Part shown: one piece after another, positions 33,123 to 44,609 of the stretch | Numbering within the stretch: the first letter of the stretch is position 1 | Layout: every line of letters begins with the position of its first letter | NCBI GenBank assembly: GCA_014058105.1 | Contig: JACGCM010002890.1 | Span: forward strand, 1,550,001-1,614,000 | DNA from: Kingdonia uniflora | Taxonomy: Eukaryota; Streptophyta; Magnoliopsida; Ranunculales; Circaeasteraceae | Direction of reading: 5' to 3' | DNA: 64,000 nucleotides | Program-made: the position numbers and the translations under genes | The notes under the pieces: model-generated | Database searches by the model: none | Told to the model about the DNA's origin: nothing | The model's input: the letters and a program-made list of their open reading frames with translations, nothing else

Positions 33123-34700
33123 ATGGCACCCACACGCCGTTCCAACTCCACCCAGGTTGGAAATTCTATCGGCGGAGTCCATGCTCAAATTACATTACTA
33201 TCTCAACAAGTCGCTCAGATAGAGGAGCGCCACCAGAACCAACTGAATCAGGAATGTGAAAGCCATCGTTTGGCATTGGAAACAGAGCAGAATCGCCGTT
33301 TGGATGACAAAAACTGATAAAACAAAGAAATCGATGAGTTGCGCAACATCGTCCGAGAGCTACAAAGATTACAGCCCTTGGAAACTGCTCGTCCGTCCCA
33401 AGCACCCAGCCCATCGTGCATTTCTGCCCGTACCCGCCTTAGCCCTCCTCCAAACCTCGAGTTACCCCCGGCTAATACTAGGGCCGAAGGTATTCCCCAT
33501 ACTATTCCCCAAACCGGATCTATCAACCTCGGGAATCATCCCACAGACGACTCTTCCAACTCAACCCTTCGCTCCTCCAGACAACCTACACGTCGTCCTG
33601 CTCGAGAACGGCTTGGGGAACACAGTGCTGACTTTATTCCACATAATCGACCTCACAACCTTCGACCTCACCAACGCCCCCTTATCCTCCATGCGTTAAA
33701 TAGCAGGAATTCGACCAGAAAATACAACCAGTCATCCGTGTTACCGTGAGTGCAGCTACAGACTCCTGGAGCCGCCTCAATAACCCGATTTACCTTAAAA
33801 ATTTAGCCATCGAAATACCCTCTAAATTTCGCGCTCCCAAACTCAACAAATATCGTAATGCAGACCCTAAATCCCACATCCTCAAATTCTAAAATGGCCT
33901 GTACCTCTACTCCACGGCTGACTATCTTTTATGTCACCTTTTTCCAGCGAGCCTTACCGATAACCCCCTTCGATGGTACCACAACCTCTTAAATGGCGTG
34001 ATTCGTAACTTTGGACAACTTTCACAACTTTTCATCACCCAGTTCGCCTTCAACAAAGACAGGTAGGTTAGAGTTGACGCTCCTTTCAATTTCAGAAAGT
34101 CTGGCAATGAGACCTTCGAAGCCTTCACCCGAAGATTCCTCGACGAATCTCATAAAATTGAAAACCTCGACTGCTCGAATGCTATTTTGGCCTACTCGAA
34201 TGCTCTGCCCGATCACAGCCGAGTAAAAGAAGATCTCCTTCTCCACAAACCCAAAATACTCGAAGAAATGCTCTCAAAAGTCAACGGCTATATCGACCTC
34301 CAGCGCCTTCAAGAATCCCTCAAACAGAGCCAGCCTCCGCCAACAGCAACTTTCATTAAACCGTGGCAACATACCCACTCTGCCCCCACACCCCTGATCA
34401 TTCCGGTCTCACAGGAGACTGAGAGCCGCAAATGCCCCATGATTGATAACAGCACCGAAGCGCGCAAGAAGCGATTAAAGCCTATTTTACCTACACTCAC
34501 TGCTCCCCTCAATACCCTTCTACCACACATACAGGTAAACCCATTTGGCGCGTTCCTTTCCCCATCAAAGTCCGACCAGGTAAATCTTTCTGCGCCAACC
34601 ACAAATGCAATTGTCATCATACCATTAAATGATTTGCCTTTCAGCGCACTCTTGAACTTATCATTAGAGCAGAATGTTTGTACCAATATATTGTCGACCT
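33123..34700 (+). pseudogene. E3 gag
   Basis: ATG 33,123 starts MAPTRRSNS. It is followed by a coiled-coil segment (QITLLSQQVAQIEERHQ) and a proline/arginine-rich linker. The Retrotrans_gag-type core (33,800-34,330) has PSKFRAPKLNKY, PLRWYHNLL, FGQLSQLFI and NETFEAFTRRF. Near the end FCANHKCNCHHT is a degenerate form of the lineage's CH-type finger. Frameshifts and a few stops break it. It would form the virus-like particle. Compared with E4 the core is distant but in the same order. Confidence 0.82.
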
Positions 34701-35412
34701 ACCAAGCTACCATGAAGGGTCTTACCTCAAATCCCTATCCACCCCTACTACTGACCCAGCCGAGGTACACATCTACAGATTTAAGTTCATCAAAGTCAAC
34801 AATATACACAGTCGACTCTCCAAGAGAAAACGAAAGTGCGTAGAAGAATGTTACAAGCTCACCTATCAAAAGAAATTTTCTACCCTCTTGTCAGAAAATA
34901 GCTATCACCCTCGACTCGAAGGCATCTCTTTCATCGACTGCGATACTTCACACGTCCATTTTCCCCATTCTGATCCATTTGACATCATGATTAAGATCGA
35001 GAACCTTTCTCTCCAAGCAATGCTCATAGATATTGAGAGCGCAGCTGACGCCCTATTTCTCCAAGCAGTCCAAACCATGAAGAAAATAGACCTTATATGC
35101 GTAGCTAACGTCGAGCTAAAAGGTTTCAATGGATCAACAGAAGACATTGCTGGACGTATCAGTCTGCCCGTCACTGCAGGTCCCATTACCCTTCAAACTA
35201 TCTTCATAGTCATTGACCAGAAGTACGAAAGCCTTGGTATACACGGACGAGATTGGCTTCACGCCATGCAAGCAATACCTTCGACCTATCATCTGACCCT
35301 TCGATTCAACAATCATGAGAGGACTTGGAATTTAAAAGGTTCTCAACGCCTTGCTCGCTCATGCGAGCACCCAGAGATCGACCAAACACAAAAACTTATC
35401 AACCGCTCATAG
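34678..35412 (+). pseudogene. E3 aspartic protease region
   Basis: A 244-codon open frame. The active-site region is LIDIESAADALF at residues 117-127, where family members have IDTGSAAD; the triad reads Asp118-Ile119-Glu120, so catalysis should be lost. Flanking motifs (FIDCDTSHVHFPH upstream; FNGSTEDIAGRISLP, GRDWLHAMQAIPSTYH downstream) match E4 and E5. The frame continues into RT after TAG 35,410-35,412. It would have cleaved the Gag-Pol polyprotein. Confidence 0.85.
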
Positions 35413-36468
35413 CAATCACAACATCTTCCTATACCTTCAACTTCGACAGATACCACACAACCCATTAAACCCACTATTTATATCGAACTCCATGGTCCTG
35501 ATCAGGGTACATTTATTGGAACCCTCCTTAACGAGTCAGAACACCTCGAGCTTTGCGAGTTCCTTCTAGCAAACAAATATATCTTCGCCTGGACATTTCA
35601 GAAGATGCCCGACGTCAACCCCAACCTGGCATGCCATTGCCTTGATCTCATCCCCTATTCTTTAGTATTAAAGCAAAAGAAATGTACATTGACACTACGA
35701 CTTTAAGAAACTGTGAACCTTGAAGTTGACAAACACATAGCAGCTGGGTTTATCAGAGAAGTGAAGTACGCAGACTGCATATCGAGCATCGTGGCTGTAC
35801 CAAAGAAGAATGGCAAAATTAGAATCTGCATCGACTTCACTGACCTCAACAAGCATACAGCGAAGGAGAGTTTCCCCCACCTAACTATCTCAGCACTCCT
35901 CGACGCCACCGCTGGACACGAACGCCTATTTATGATGGACGCGGCTTCGGGTTACAATCAGGTAACCCTCCTCCCTGAAGATCAACTTAAAACTGCATTT
36001 ATAACCGAACAAGGCCTTTACTGTTTCAATGTTATGCCATTCGACCTTAAAAATGCCGGTGCCACCTACCAACGCCTCGTCACAACTATGTTCAAACCCT
36101 TGCTTGGCAAGTCAGTCGAAGTTTATATCGATGACATGTTATGGAAAAGCCTTCATAAGAATACTCATATTCAAGACCTAGCTGAAATCTTCTTAATTCT
36201 ACACACGTGCAATATAAAACTCAACCCAGATAAGTGCCAATTCGGCGTGTCATTCGGAAAAAATTTGGGTCACCTTATCAGTAAACGTGGGATAGAGATC
36301 GATCTCACCCACATTCGAGCCCTCATAGACATGCCTTCGCCCCGAACAAAGAAAGACGTCAAAAAAGTAGTTGGCAAAATAGCAGCCCTTAACCGTTTTA
36401 TTTCAAAATCATCTGACCGCTGTGCTTGGCTTTTTCCCTCTTACGCGATCAGGGTGCCCATAAAATAA
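35413..36468 (+). pseudogene. E3 reverse transcriptase, best-preserved domain in window
   Basis: The N-terminal part (35,413-35,703, ending at TAA 35,704-35,706) has YIFAWTFQKMPDV. The following 251-residue frame holds GFIREVKYAD, FTDLNKHTAKES, MMDAASGYNQ (Asp76), FDLKNAGATYQRL, VYIDDML (Asp140-Asp141), LNPDKCQFG and LGHLISKRGIE. All RT motifs expected for Ty3/gypsy are in place, with no stop from 35,713 to 36,465. It shares one frame with the protease, which shows that pol was a single polyprotein. Confidence 0.93.
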
Positions 36469-37440
36469 TAATGAAAAACAACCCTGAGATCAATTGGACC
36501 CCTGAGTGCGTACAAGCCTTCCTTGAACTTAAAATTTATCTTGGCTGTCCACCTATGATCAGTACCCCTATCGAAGGCGAGACACTCTCTTTATACCTTG
36601 CTGCAACTGAAACTTCCATCAGCCCAATGCTCATTCATCTTGATTCTCATATCGAAAAAATTGTATATTTTATCAGCAAAACTCTTATCCCTACAGGGAC
36701 CCGGTATTCAAAACTCAAACTTTTACTCCTCACACTTGTCTACTAAACCAGTAAACTCAAACCATATTTTTAGTCTCATCCCATTCGTGTAATTACCAGT
36801 TACCCCCTTCGAGAAGTACTCAGCAAAAAGAAAAATCCAGACGAGTTAAACAGTGGTTCGTATACCTTGGCGAACATGACATTACCTTCGAGAAACAAAT
36901 ATCCCAGAAAGGCCAAGCAGTAACAGATTTTCTAGCTAACTTCCTGGTCGAAGATGTAGATTGGGAAGAACACGAAGATGATCTCGCAGACTATCAACCC
37001 GAAGAAGTTGATCCATGGGATTCTCTCACTGGTTGGTGTTTATTCACAGACAGATCAGCATAACTTAATGGCTCAAGAATTAAAATTGTTCTAGTAACAC
37101 CCACTAATGATTGCATAGAGAAAGCCGTCAAACTTACTGTCAAACTTGCCTTCAAATGTTCCAATAACGAAGCAGAGTATGAAGCCATGATCCACGGCCT
37201 CGACCTTACACTCGACCACGACATCCCCAAACTTGAAGTCTTTATAGATTCCCAACATATTCAGAGACACTACACAGAAGAAAACCAAGCTAATGGTCGC
37301 ATGGCCGATTACGCTCTCTTTGCACGACAACGAATGGACCAGTTCCCTGAAAAATCCGTAATCACACATTACCCTTGGGGATAATATCGACATGCAGATG
37401 CCCTCGCCTACATAGCAGCTATGCTCGGCCAATCAGAGTC
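36426..37440 (+). pseudogene. E3 RNase H followed by archaeal-type RNase H
   Basis: RNase H1 begins after a frameshift near 36,430 (SLLRDQG, then FLELKIYLGCPP and LYLAATETSIS). After a linker, the second RNase H has LFTDRSA (ancestral TDGSA), KCSNNEAEYEAMIHGLDL, VFIDSQHIQRHY and RHADALAYIAAMLG. The conserved Asp, Glu, Asp and final Asp are visible. This double RNase H arrangement is diagnostic of Tat-lineage elements (established knowledge). Stops lie at 37,063 and 37,382. Confidence 0.85.
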
Positions 37441-37689
37441 GCGGATACTCCATATCGAAGTACTAAAACTCCCAAGTATCGATCAGATGGAAATCAACAC
37501 CATCAATTCTGGGGGCGAGAGTCCCGATCCCGATGATTGGCAGAAACCGTTCCGTCACTATTTCAAGAATGCTACTCTCCCAGATGATTCCAAAGCCAAA
37601 CGCTCTATCCTGGAAAATTGCCGTAGATATATCATCCACAAAAACCAATTACATTGAAAATCCTCAAATGACATCCTCCTTCAATGCGT

Positions 37690-38745
37690 ATCCCAAACCG
37701 AAGCCACTCAGATCTTAGCCGAACTTCTTGAAGGAACCTGCGGTGCTTATACCACTGGTCACTCTATGGCCCTTCGAGCTGTTACCCAAGGATTATTTTG
37801 GCCCGATATGAAAAAACAGGCTTTAGACTATGCAAAACAATGTGACAAATGCTAGCGTCATGCCTACGACATCCATTGCCCTTCTAGAGACCTCCATGTC
37901 AGCCAAGTTTCCTGGCCATTCAATAGATGGGCCATCGATCTCATTGGACCCTTCCCAAAAGCCTCAGGTAGCAGAGAAAACATCCTTATCGCAACCGACT
38001 ACTTTACTAAATGGGTCAAAACTGTTCCTCTATGCCAAACCAGAGAAGAAGTTATCAAATTCTTGTGGAAAAATATCATCACTCGCTTTGGCTACCCCCA
38101 TATGATCCGATGCGACAACGGTCCCCAGTTTGTTGGAAGCAAAATTAGAAACTTCCTCAAAAAACATAACATCATTCTCTCACCATCAACACCTTATTAT
38201 CCTCATGGCAACGGTCAAGTCGAAGCAATCAACAAAACAATTGTCGACGGTCTTAAGAAGAGAGTCGATGCAAAGAAAGGATGATGGGTCCAAGAGTTAC
38301 AACACGTCCTCTTGGCTTATCGCACAATGCCAAGAAAATCTACAGGATGCACCCCTTTCCTCCTAACATATGGGACCGAAGTTGGGCAACCAACTACATT
38401 CGAAGTACCCACCAACCCGAGACCCTAACCTCCCAGACGAAGATAATGAGTTTGAACTTGCGTGCAACATATTATGGATTGATGAGACCGGAGACCGAGC
38501 TATCGCCAACCTTGGCTGCTACCACATTTCACTTCAAAAATCCTATAACAAGAGAGTTCGACCAAGAAGTTTCAACATAGGAGATCTTGTGCTTCGACAT
38601 GTCAATCAATCTTCAAAACCTCGGAATGTTGGCAAGCTAGCCGAATCTTGGGAAGGACCTTACATTGTCTACGATAAAATAGACAAGTGTTCTTATTACC
38701 TAATTACGGGAGATGAAGAGCCCCTACAACACCCCTGAAATGCAA
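37690..38745 (+). pseudogene. E3 integrase
   Basis: The zinc-binding end has CDKC followed by a TAG. The catalytic core shows all three acidic residues: WAIDLIGPF, RCDNGPQFVGS and GQVEAINKT. The C-terminal part is at 38,370-38,738 (IGDLVLRHV then GKLAESWEGPYIV). In-frame stops after CDKC (37,855) and at 38,282, and a frameshift near 38,400, inactivate it. It joins element ends to target DNA with 5-bp stagger, in line with the duplications seen. Confidence 0.9.
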
Positions 38746-38872
38746 TGTAATTGGCCTCCTACAAAAGGCCATATCGATAATCATGTACAACGGATGTAGC
38801 CCAGAATATTCAATAAATAAGTTGTTCCATTCTGACATCGCTTATTATTTCATTTTTAAATTCTTGGCTGAA

Positions 38873-39520
38873 CATAGGCATCATGTCCACCCTCTCCCCG
38901 ACTGATACTTTGGGACGACCCTGAATTGTTCCAAGTCTCTAATTTTGAGCAAACTCGAGGGGCATGGAAGGTCGAAAGACTGGACCCTCGGGGATGTATT
39001 GGGGGCGATCAGAAATTATTTCGCTATAGCTTAAGCCTTCGAAGTCCATTCATCTTCCTGGTTGAATCTAGGTATCATGTCCACCCTCGCCCCGACTGAT
39101 ACTTGGGGGCGACCTGGAATTGCTCAAGTCTATAATTTCGAGTAAACTCGAGGGGTAAGGAAGGTCGAAAGACCGGACCCTCGGGGATGCATTGGGGGCG
39201 ATCAGATATACTTCGTCAAGGCTTTAAGACCGTGAAAGTCCAGTCCTTTTCTTGGTTTACCCTGGGTATCACGTCTACCCTCGCCCCGACTGATACTTGG
39301 GGGCGACCTTGAATTGCTCAAGTTTCCAACATTCGAGCAAACTCGAGAGGCAAGGATGGTTGAATGACCTGACCCTCGGGAATGCGCTGGAGGCGATCAG
39401 TTAATTTTTGGGCTTCCCCTAGGTATCACGTCCCCTCGGCCTGACTGATACTCAGAGGCGACCTGGAAGTTGTTCAAAATTTCAACATCGCTGTGGCTTC
39501 GGCCTTTGATGTCCAGCAGA
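38873..39520. repeat. 194-bp tandem repeat, about 3.5 copies (E3)
   Basis: Landmark TCATGTCCACCCTC or its variant starts at 38,881, 39,075, 39,269 and 39,425, giving spacings of 194, 194 and 156. Each unit has two GGGGGCGA motifs (ACTTGGGGGCGACC and CATTGGGGGCGATCAG) that resemble the polypurine tract of E2. It lies between the ends of pol and antisense aORF-2. Confidence 0.9.
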
Positions 39521-39960
39521 ACATTCAGAGTTCGATCTATATATCTTCGATACTCTTCAGACTTTGATTACACTACAGTCAATCAAACAGATCAACTTCC
39601 TATTTCGAATAGATCAAATGTCTACCATAAAAATTCAAAAACACTCGCTAATGCCATCAAATGCAGAGGACACTCAACATATTACCCATCAAAAGAAACA
39701 GTTGCAGCATAATTCAAAAATTAATTTGCAAGAGTCCAAAAACCAGGAAAATCAACAGCATGTGCATTCAAATTATAGCAATTCAAGGAAACAAGCATCA
39801 ATATGTTCAACATAAACCGCAGAAGTTCAACTGATACTAAAAGCAAAAAATAAACCCTCCCTACTGAGTTCTAATACCAACAGAAAACCGCAAACATCGT
39901 TTGCAATATTACAACTTTACATCACAACTAGCAGAAGAATATATGCGAATCCTACCTCAA
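39521..39960. other. E3 spacer between repeats and aORF-2 end
   Basis: AT-rich with short A runs. No supported ORF. It may hold 3' UTR sequence of the antisense gene on the minus strand. Confidence 0.5.
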
Positions 39961-40548
39961 AATACCTCACGTGGGCGCGGTTGCACCCCCTGGCTCCATA
40001 GTCGCCCCAACACCAGCAACCTCAGCAACCCCATACGACCCTTCGATCAGACCATCAGCAGTTCCACCATTGGGTACTACACGAAGAGCACTCTTAGCAT
40101 CACCCCCAATACCGCCAAGAGTTTCCTCAATAGCGTTTACCTCCCCTCCCTTCATCTGCAATTCATCCCCCTCCTGAAGTCCTAGAGAAATAGGATAAGG
40201 CTGCAATGTATCGACATCATACTCCATACCATCAATAAACTTTTTCAAACTCACATTCTCCATGCATTCCTTATCATACTGCCCCTTGAAACCTACCTTC
40301 TATTCTGCTTTTGCCTTCTCACACGCCTTCAGCATCGCCGACCACTCTCGCTCCAACCTTGACCGCTGTTGCTCGAGCCTCTCATCATAAGAGTAAGTAA
40401 GCACATCTATATCTTTCTTCAGCTTCATGACTTAAGATACCCAGGATGCTTCCTTCCCACGAGGCAGATCTAGATTTTTCTTTGATTATCGCAACTTCGC
40501 CTTCACCGACTTCATCGCCTTGTTACTAGTCTCTACCCAGACTTCCGT

Positions 40549-40642
40549 CTGCTAAAAATACTCAAGATATCAGTGAACCTCGATAGTTGAACAATTTTCA
40601 AGTAACTTCGAAATATCAATACAAAAATCTATATATAATTAC
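40549..40642 (-). other. Candidate intron 2, E3 aORF-2
   Basis: 94 bases from GTAATT to TTTAGCAG, phase 0 (after codons K-N-M-S-Q, before T-E-V-W). E1 has an acceptor at the same relative place (ending 5,608), also phase 0. Confidence 0.6.
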
Positions 40643-41217
40643 CTGAGACATGTTCTTCTTTATCTACTTCGAAGCTTCGTCAGGGTCATCCTCCCAGAGC
40701 TTGACCATCGACACCTACATCACCACAGCCTGCTCCTGTCGCTCAGCTTCTATCATTTCTTCATCTTCCTTCATTGTACCATCCTCCCCAAGTACCTTAC
40801 ATCAGTTACGTTGAATAACCTTCGATTGCTGCACCTTAGGGGCTTCGGGCTCTACTTGACCCTTCCCTTTCTCGGCTTGAGAAGAAACCTGTTTTGCTTT
40901 CATCATCGAAACCTCCCCACCCCCATCGGACACTGGCGCCGCTTACTTCGCACCCCTCCGCGACCTCGACACAAACTGGTAATTCCTCGGTAACACTTCC
41001 CCTCCCATTTCTTTTTTCTCTTTCGAAATACCTACTCCTCTTTTTCTCTTTAATCGCTTTGGCGTAGCGGGTATTTCTCAAAGCTGGGAATCCACCATTT
41101 TTCTCCTTTGACTATTGATCTTGAGACTATCAAACACTGAATTTACCCAGTCTTCACTAGCCTGGAGCAGAGTATCAATGTAATTTACCAGATTATCCCA
41201 AGATAAACTTCTCGGAC

Positions 41218-41296
41218 CTGCAGAAATAAAGCAAAAACACAGTTATCACTTATTTCAGAAGCATATCAATAACAAACCCTTCGACAGCAAACTTAC
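41218..41296 (-). other. Candidate intron 1, E3 aORF-2
   Basis: 79 bases from a perfect GTAAGT donor to TTTCTGCAG, phase 1. The join yields S-P-R-S, against S-P-K-S in E1 (4,939-5,024). Confidence 0.75.
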
Positions 41297-42389
41297 TTCC
41301 ATTAAATTCCTTATGATGTAATTTGTACGGGTCACCATTACCTACATTCTCGTAGTTATCCCATACTATAAGTAAATCTTTATTCCACCCCCGGCATGTT
41401 GAGTACAGATCGAAGAACCAAGGCTTCTCTAGGTGACATTGGATGTGATATGTCCCCGGGTTTTGACTAGCCTTCCTCGAATAGAAGGTAATAATATTAA
41501 ACCATTTAATTAAACCTCGACCCTAACCAGCCAATTTCACATTCATTCCCTCTATCACCCTCATCATCTCATAAAAATTACCGTTCATCTGTACCAAAGT
41601 TACCCCCCAGAAATTTAACACTTCTTTCACCAGTCGCCGAAGAGGCAGCTCCAGTCCCAATCGAATTTGACCCCTATAAGCCATAATCCCTTCCCCATGG
41701 TCCGATTTGAAAGTCAACCCTACACCCGCCACACTCAGTTGCACCCCCACCTTCGAGAGTTCTAATTTTGCGGAAAACTGATCTTACCTAACCCTATTTT
41801 TTGCCAAAATGACATCCTCGATCTTATCCGACTCAGCCGAATCCTCGTTATCACCCCCCTGCACCTTATCCCCCTCCCAACTACCCAAAGGTTCTTTAAC
41901 ACATCCCTTCCCCCATACTGTTTCCACTTCATCACTATCTTTGGTCACTATCGCCCTTCGACGTTTTGTGACCGCATCATCTCCAGCTGGCAGAATCATC
42001 GACAACGGGGCCTCGGTCACCACTTCTAACACCTCTAAATCGCTACCCTCGCCCATTGAGTCTCAACCAGACGTACTAGCTTTGACCTCGTCAACCTCTT
42101 CATCCACCAGTCCTCGCCTCGAATCCCGGCGGTTATGCAATTTTTGCCTACAGATGAAGAGGCACGCAATTAGGGTGGAAAATTCGACAATCCCGTGTCT
42201 ATCACCCTTATCCAATCTATCCACTCCATATATTTCTGCTACCGCGAATATCAGACACAATAACTCCTCCAAAACAAAAAAACCCTCGCCAAATTTTTGA
42301 CTGGGTCGAAACCCAGTACTAACAAGCCTCCATACTCCCGAAAATAACCTTTTCACTCCAAATGCAAAATCTCCTACCCACCACCTCAA

Positions 42390-43140
42390 ATAGAATAAAC
42401 ATGACAGAGATCAAGTGAATTACCAATGGCTAGCAGCCCTCTCCTCGAACGAGCAAGATTAAACAAGCAAAAGAAGTAGCAACCCCCACGTTCGAAATAA
42501 CGTATGTTCTCTTCTCCAAATCTTTTAATTCTCACCACAGGATAGTACAGTAGTCACTCTTCTCTCACTTATATATCTTTCAAAAAAAATTAAACCGCTA
42601 TGATTTACTCACCACTATCATTACCACGACCCCACTACCCCGGCTTTTCGGCTTCAATGTCATTTTACCACATTACCCCTCGCACTTCCCACGTGCGCAC
42701 AATACACTTACTACCATCTGCTCGCAAAAATTGAAGTTCTCAAACCCCTTTTCTCCCTTACTCGAAGCCAAATAGTCTAGTCCAAATAGCCAATCATTAC
42801 CTTTTTTCCGTCATACGAGAAAAACAATATTCGACCAGAAAAAAACCTCAGGCCTGCAGATAAATTTTTTAGCTTCGCCATAGTTTATTTTTTCCTTTGA
42901 CAAAACCATTTTTATCTTTGAACAACGCAAACTACATATTTTAATAAACTGTATCATGCATCCCATATCAGACTTTATTACTATTACCCACAGTTTGACA
43001 ACACAACTTATTCAAAGAAATCATTTTTCATTCAAAAAGCAGCTAACATTTCAACCCTCTTACAAAACAATAAACAAGAGACAGAAACAATAGAAAAGAA
43101 AGCAATAACACAATCATATTTTAGAGGACCCTAGTTATTA
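42390..43140. other. E3 spacer between aORF-1b and aORF-2
   Basis: AT-rich, with a possible minus-strand TATA GATATATAAGTG at 42,567-42,578. E4 has TTATATATAAGT before aORF-2. No coding is supported. Confidence 0.4.
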
Positions 43141-43145
43141 GCAGG

Positions 43146-43658
43146 CTACTCCTCTTCGACAATGGCCACAACATCTGGGTCATCTTGGCCAGCAATATCC
43201 TCTGCGAAGCCCTCGAGGTGAGACATTCGATAACTGGGGAATGGCCTCATCATATGCAGTATCCCCCACCAATATGTGAATGGCATCTCAAGAATTGGAG
43301 CTCCGGGTTCCACCTCAAAAATATTCGGCATTTCTACGTCAATGTCCTCTTCCAGGCCAAACTGCTGTCGCAGCCCCAGCAAGGCCTCCCATATGCACCT
43401 TACTCTCGCAGCAACCGATTCCTCTTGAACGGAAATATCTGCTACCATTTCAATACGAGCAACGAAGAAGAACAACAAGAAAAGCATACAAAAAGGTAGG
43501 AAGTAATCTCTGCAACAGTTTTTTTTATACTTGTAAACCCACCACAACTTTCCCTCTTCCATAACCAAATTAATGACAACCGTTATTTTCCAACCTTGAA
43601 AAGTCAACATGCAACCTCTCCAACTTCTTAGACATAACTGATTCATCGGTACATGCAT
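43146..43658 (-). pseudogene. E3 aORF-1b-like segment
   Basis: The open frame ends at 43,146. The part from about 43,460 on (VRCIWEALLGLRQQFGLEEDIDVEMPN, shown here by its first and last residues VRCIW and EMPN) aligns by position with the E1 sequence HECIFGLLDYDAELPV. It ends in an acidic DDPDVVAIVEEE tail, against DSEDVVAQVI in E1. The hydrophobic stretch just upstream (LPFCMLFLLFFFVA) may be intronic, since a GTAGCAG acceptor-like site follows it near 43,440. Homology to E1 and E4 is weak but the order is the same. Function unknown. Confidence 0.45.
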
Positions 43659-44009
43659 ACAAACCTCATTCCCGTGGACCTCTATTCGAGCACATCACCC
43701 ACATCGAGCATTCGACCATCACAACCATCGTTTATTACAAAGCAGTATTTCATCATACCTTCAACTATAATTCATTCTGACCATTATAACCAGATAATAC
43801 TAACCTTCGTTCATCATTACCTTTGAGCTCATCACTGTACCTCGTGCCTATAAGAGTTTTCGCTTACATTCGTCTACAATGTCAATCAGACATAGCAATA
43901 TAAGTACGAAGAAAATACTCTGTGCATTCTAAATAGTAAATTCAACAGACAAACTACATTTCTACTATAAACCCTACGCAACAGAAACAACCCCCTCCAA
44001 ACATAGCAA

Positions 44010-44371
44010 AACAGAAACTCAAAACATTTCCCCCTCAACCCGAAGTCCTACTACCAGAAGGACCATCCCCGTTCACCACATTCTATTCCTCGATGATCTC
44101 CTCAGCTCAAACGAGATTTTCAGCCAGTGCCATCAGAAAGAGATAGCGCCGTTCAGCAGTCGTAAATTGAAACCTCAACTGTTCCCAAAGATAAGAATAT
44201 GAGTCACCATTGAAGAACTCCTCAGGCCCTGCTCTATAAGGTTCGGTATATCCCAGGTCAGGTGATGTTCCCGAAAAACTTCACATGCAGTTCCACTAAT
44301 TTTTGCCCCACTCGACGGTCCCGAGAAAACCCCATCCTCTTCTGGTAACGTGTGTTCGGTGTTGTATCCAT
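44010..44371 (-). pseudogene. E3 aORF-1a
   Basis: ATG 44,371 starts MDTTPNTRY. It is followed by RRVGQKLVELHVKFFG, which matches RIASEIQRLKLKYFG of E1. After a frameshift near 44,265 the protein goes on with EQLRFQFTTAERRYLFLMAL, matching the GEERWACLRTLAED part of E1. One frameshift separates the halves. Position (first antisense gene next to the 3' LTR), strand and upstream TATA agree with E1 and E4. Unknown family. Confidence 0.55.
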
Positions 44372-44450
44372 CCAAATGTTAAGAATATGGAGAACAGAGC
44401 AGAAGACTATTGCAGATGAAAGAAGATACAGCGTACCTCCACAATAGCCT

Positions 44451-44460
44451 ATATTTATAG
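44451..44460 (-). promoter_or_regulatory. TATA box of E3 antisense unit
   Basis: CTATAAATAT on the minus strand, 80-89 bases before ATG 44,371. It lies in an inverted repeat GCCTATA-TT-TATAGGC (44,448-44,463). Confidence 0.55.
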
Positions 44461-44609
44461 GCCTCAATGTATTTATTAACCTAAAGCCAACTACATCCCT
44501 TGAAAAACCCTTTTTACTATTTTTCCGATAAACAAGACAGTCAAACCGCCCAGATTCCATGACCGAACAGCTTTCTCAGCGAACACCTCTCCAGCTGGCT
44601 TTGAGACCT

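Larger units (their letters stand above)
39967..42389 (-). pseudogene. E3 aORF-2, spliced antisense gene
   Basis: Exon 1 contains an acidic start (MGEGSDLEVLEVV at 42,056). The core domain at 41,750-41,297 has LGLELPLRRLVK, QMNGNFYEMM and FFDLYS.CRGW, the same motif order as E1 and E4. After intron 41,218-41,296 the frame continues S-P-R-S, then DTLLQASEDWVNSVF and a basic cluster (PKRLKRKRG) that could be a nuclear localisation signal. A second intron (40,549-40,642) precedes a coiled coil with KLKKDIDVLTYSYDERLEQ. The end is glycine-rich (GATMEPGGATAPT, stop 39,967). Few stops compared with E1 and E4. Function unknown. Confidence 0.65.

Noticed and set aside
34309..34686. 125-codon minus-strand frame in E3 gag
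   Set aside because: Shadow of the gag reading frame. No homology to the antisense cassette genes.
38873..39520. Regularly spaced repeats as a CRISPR array
   Set aside because: The 194-bp units are contiguous tandem copies without unique spacers, in plant transposon sequence.
41809..42300. 163-codon plus-strand serine-rich frame in E3
   Set aside because: Opposite to aORF-2 exon 1. Serine-rich because it is the complement of an acidic and glycine-rich segment. No support.
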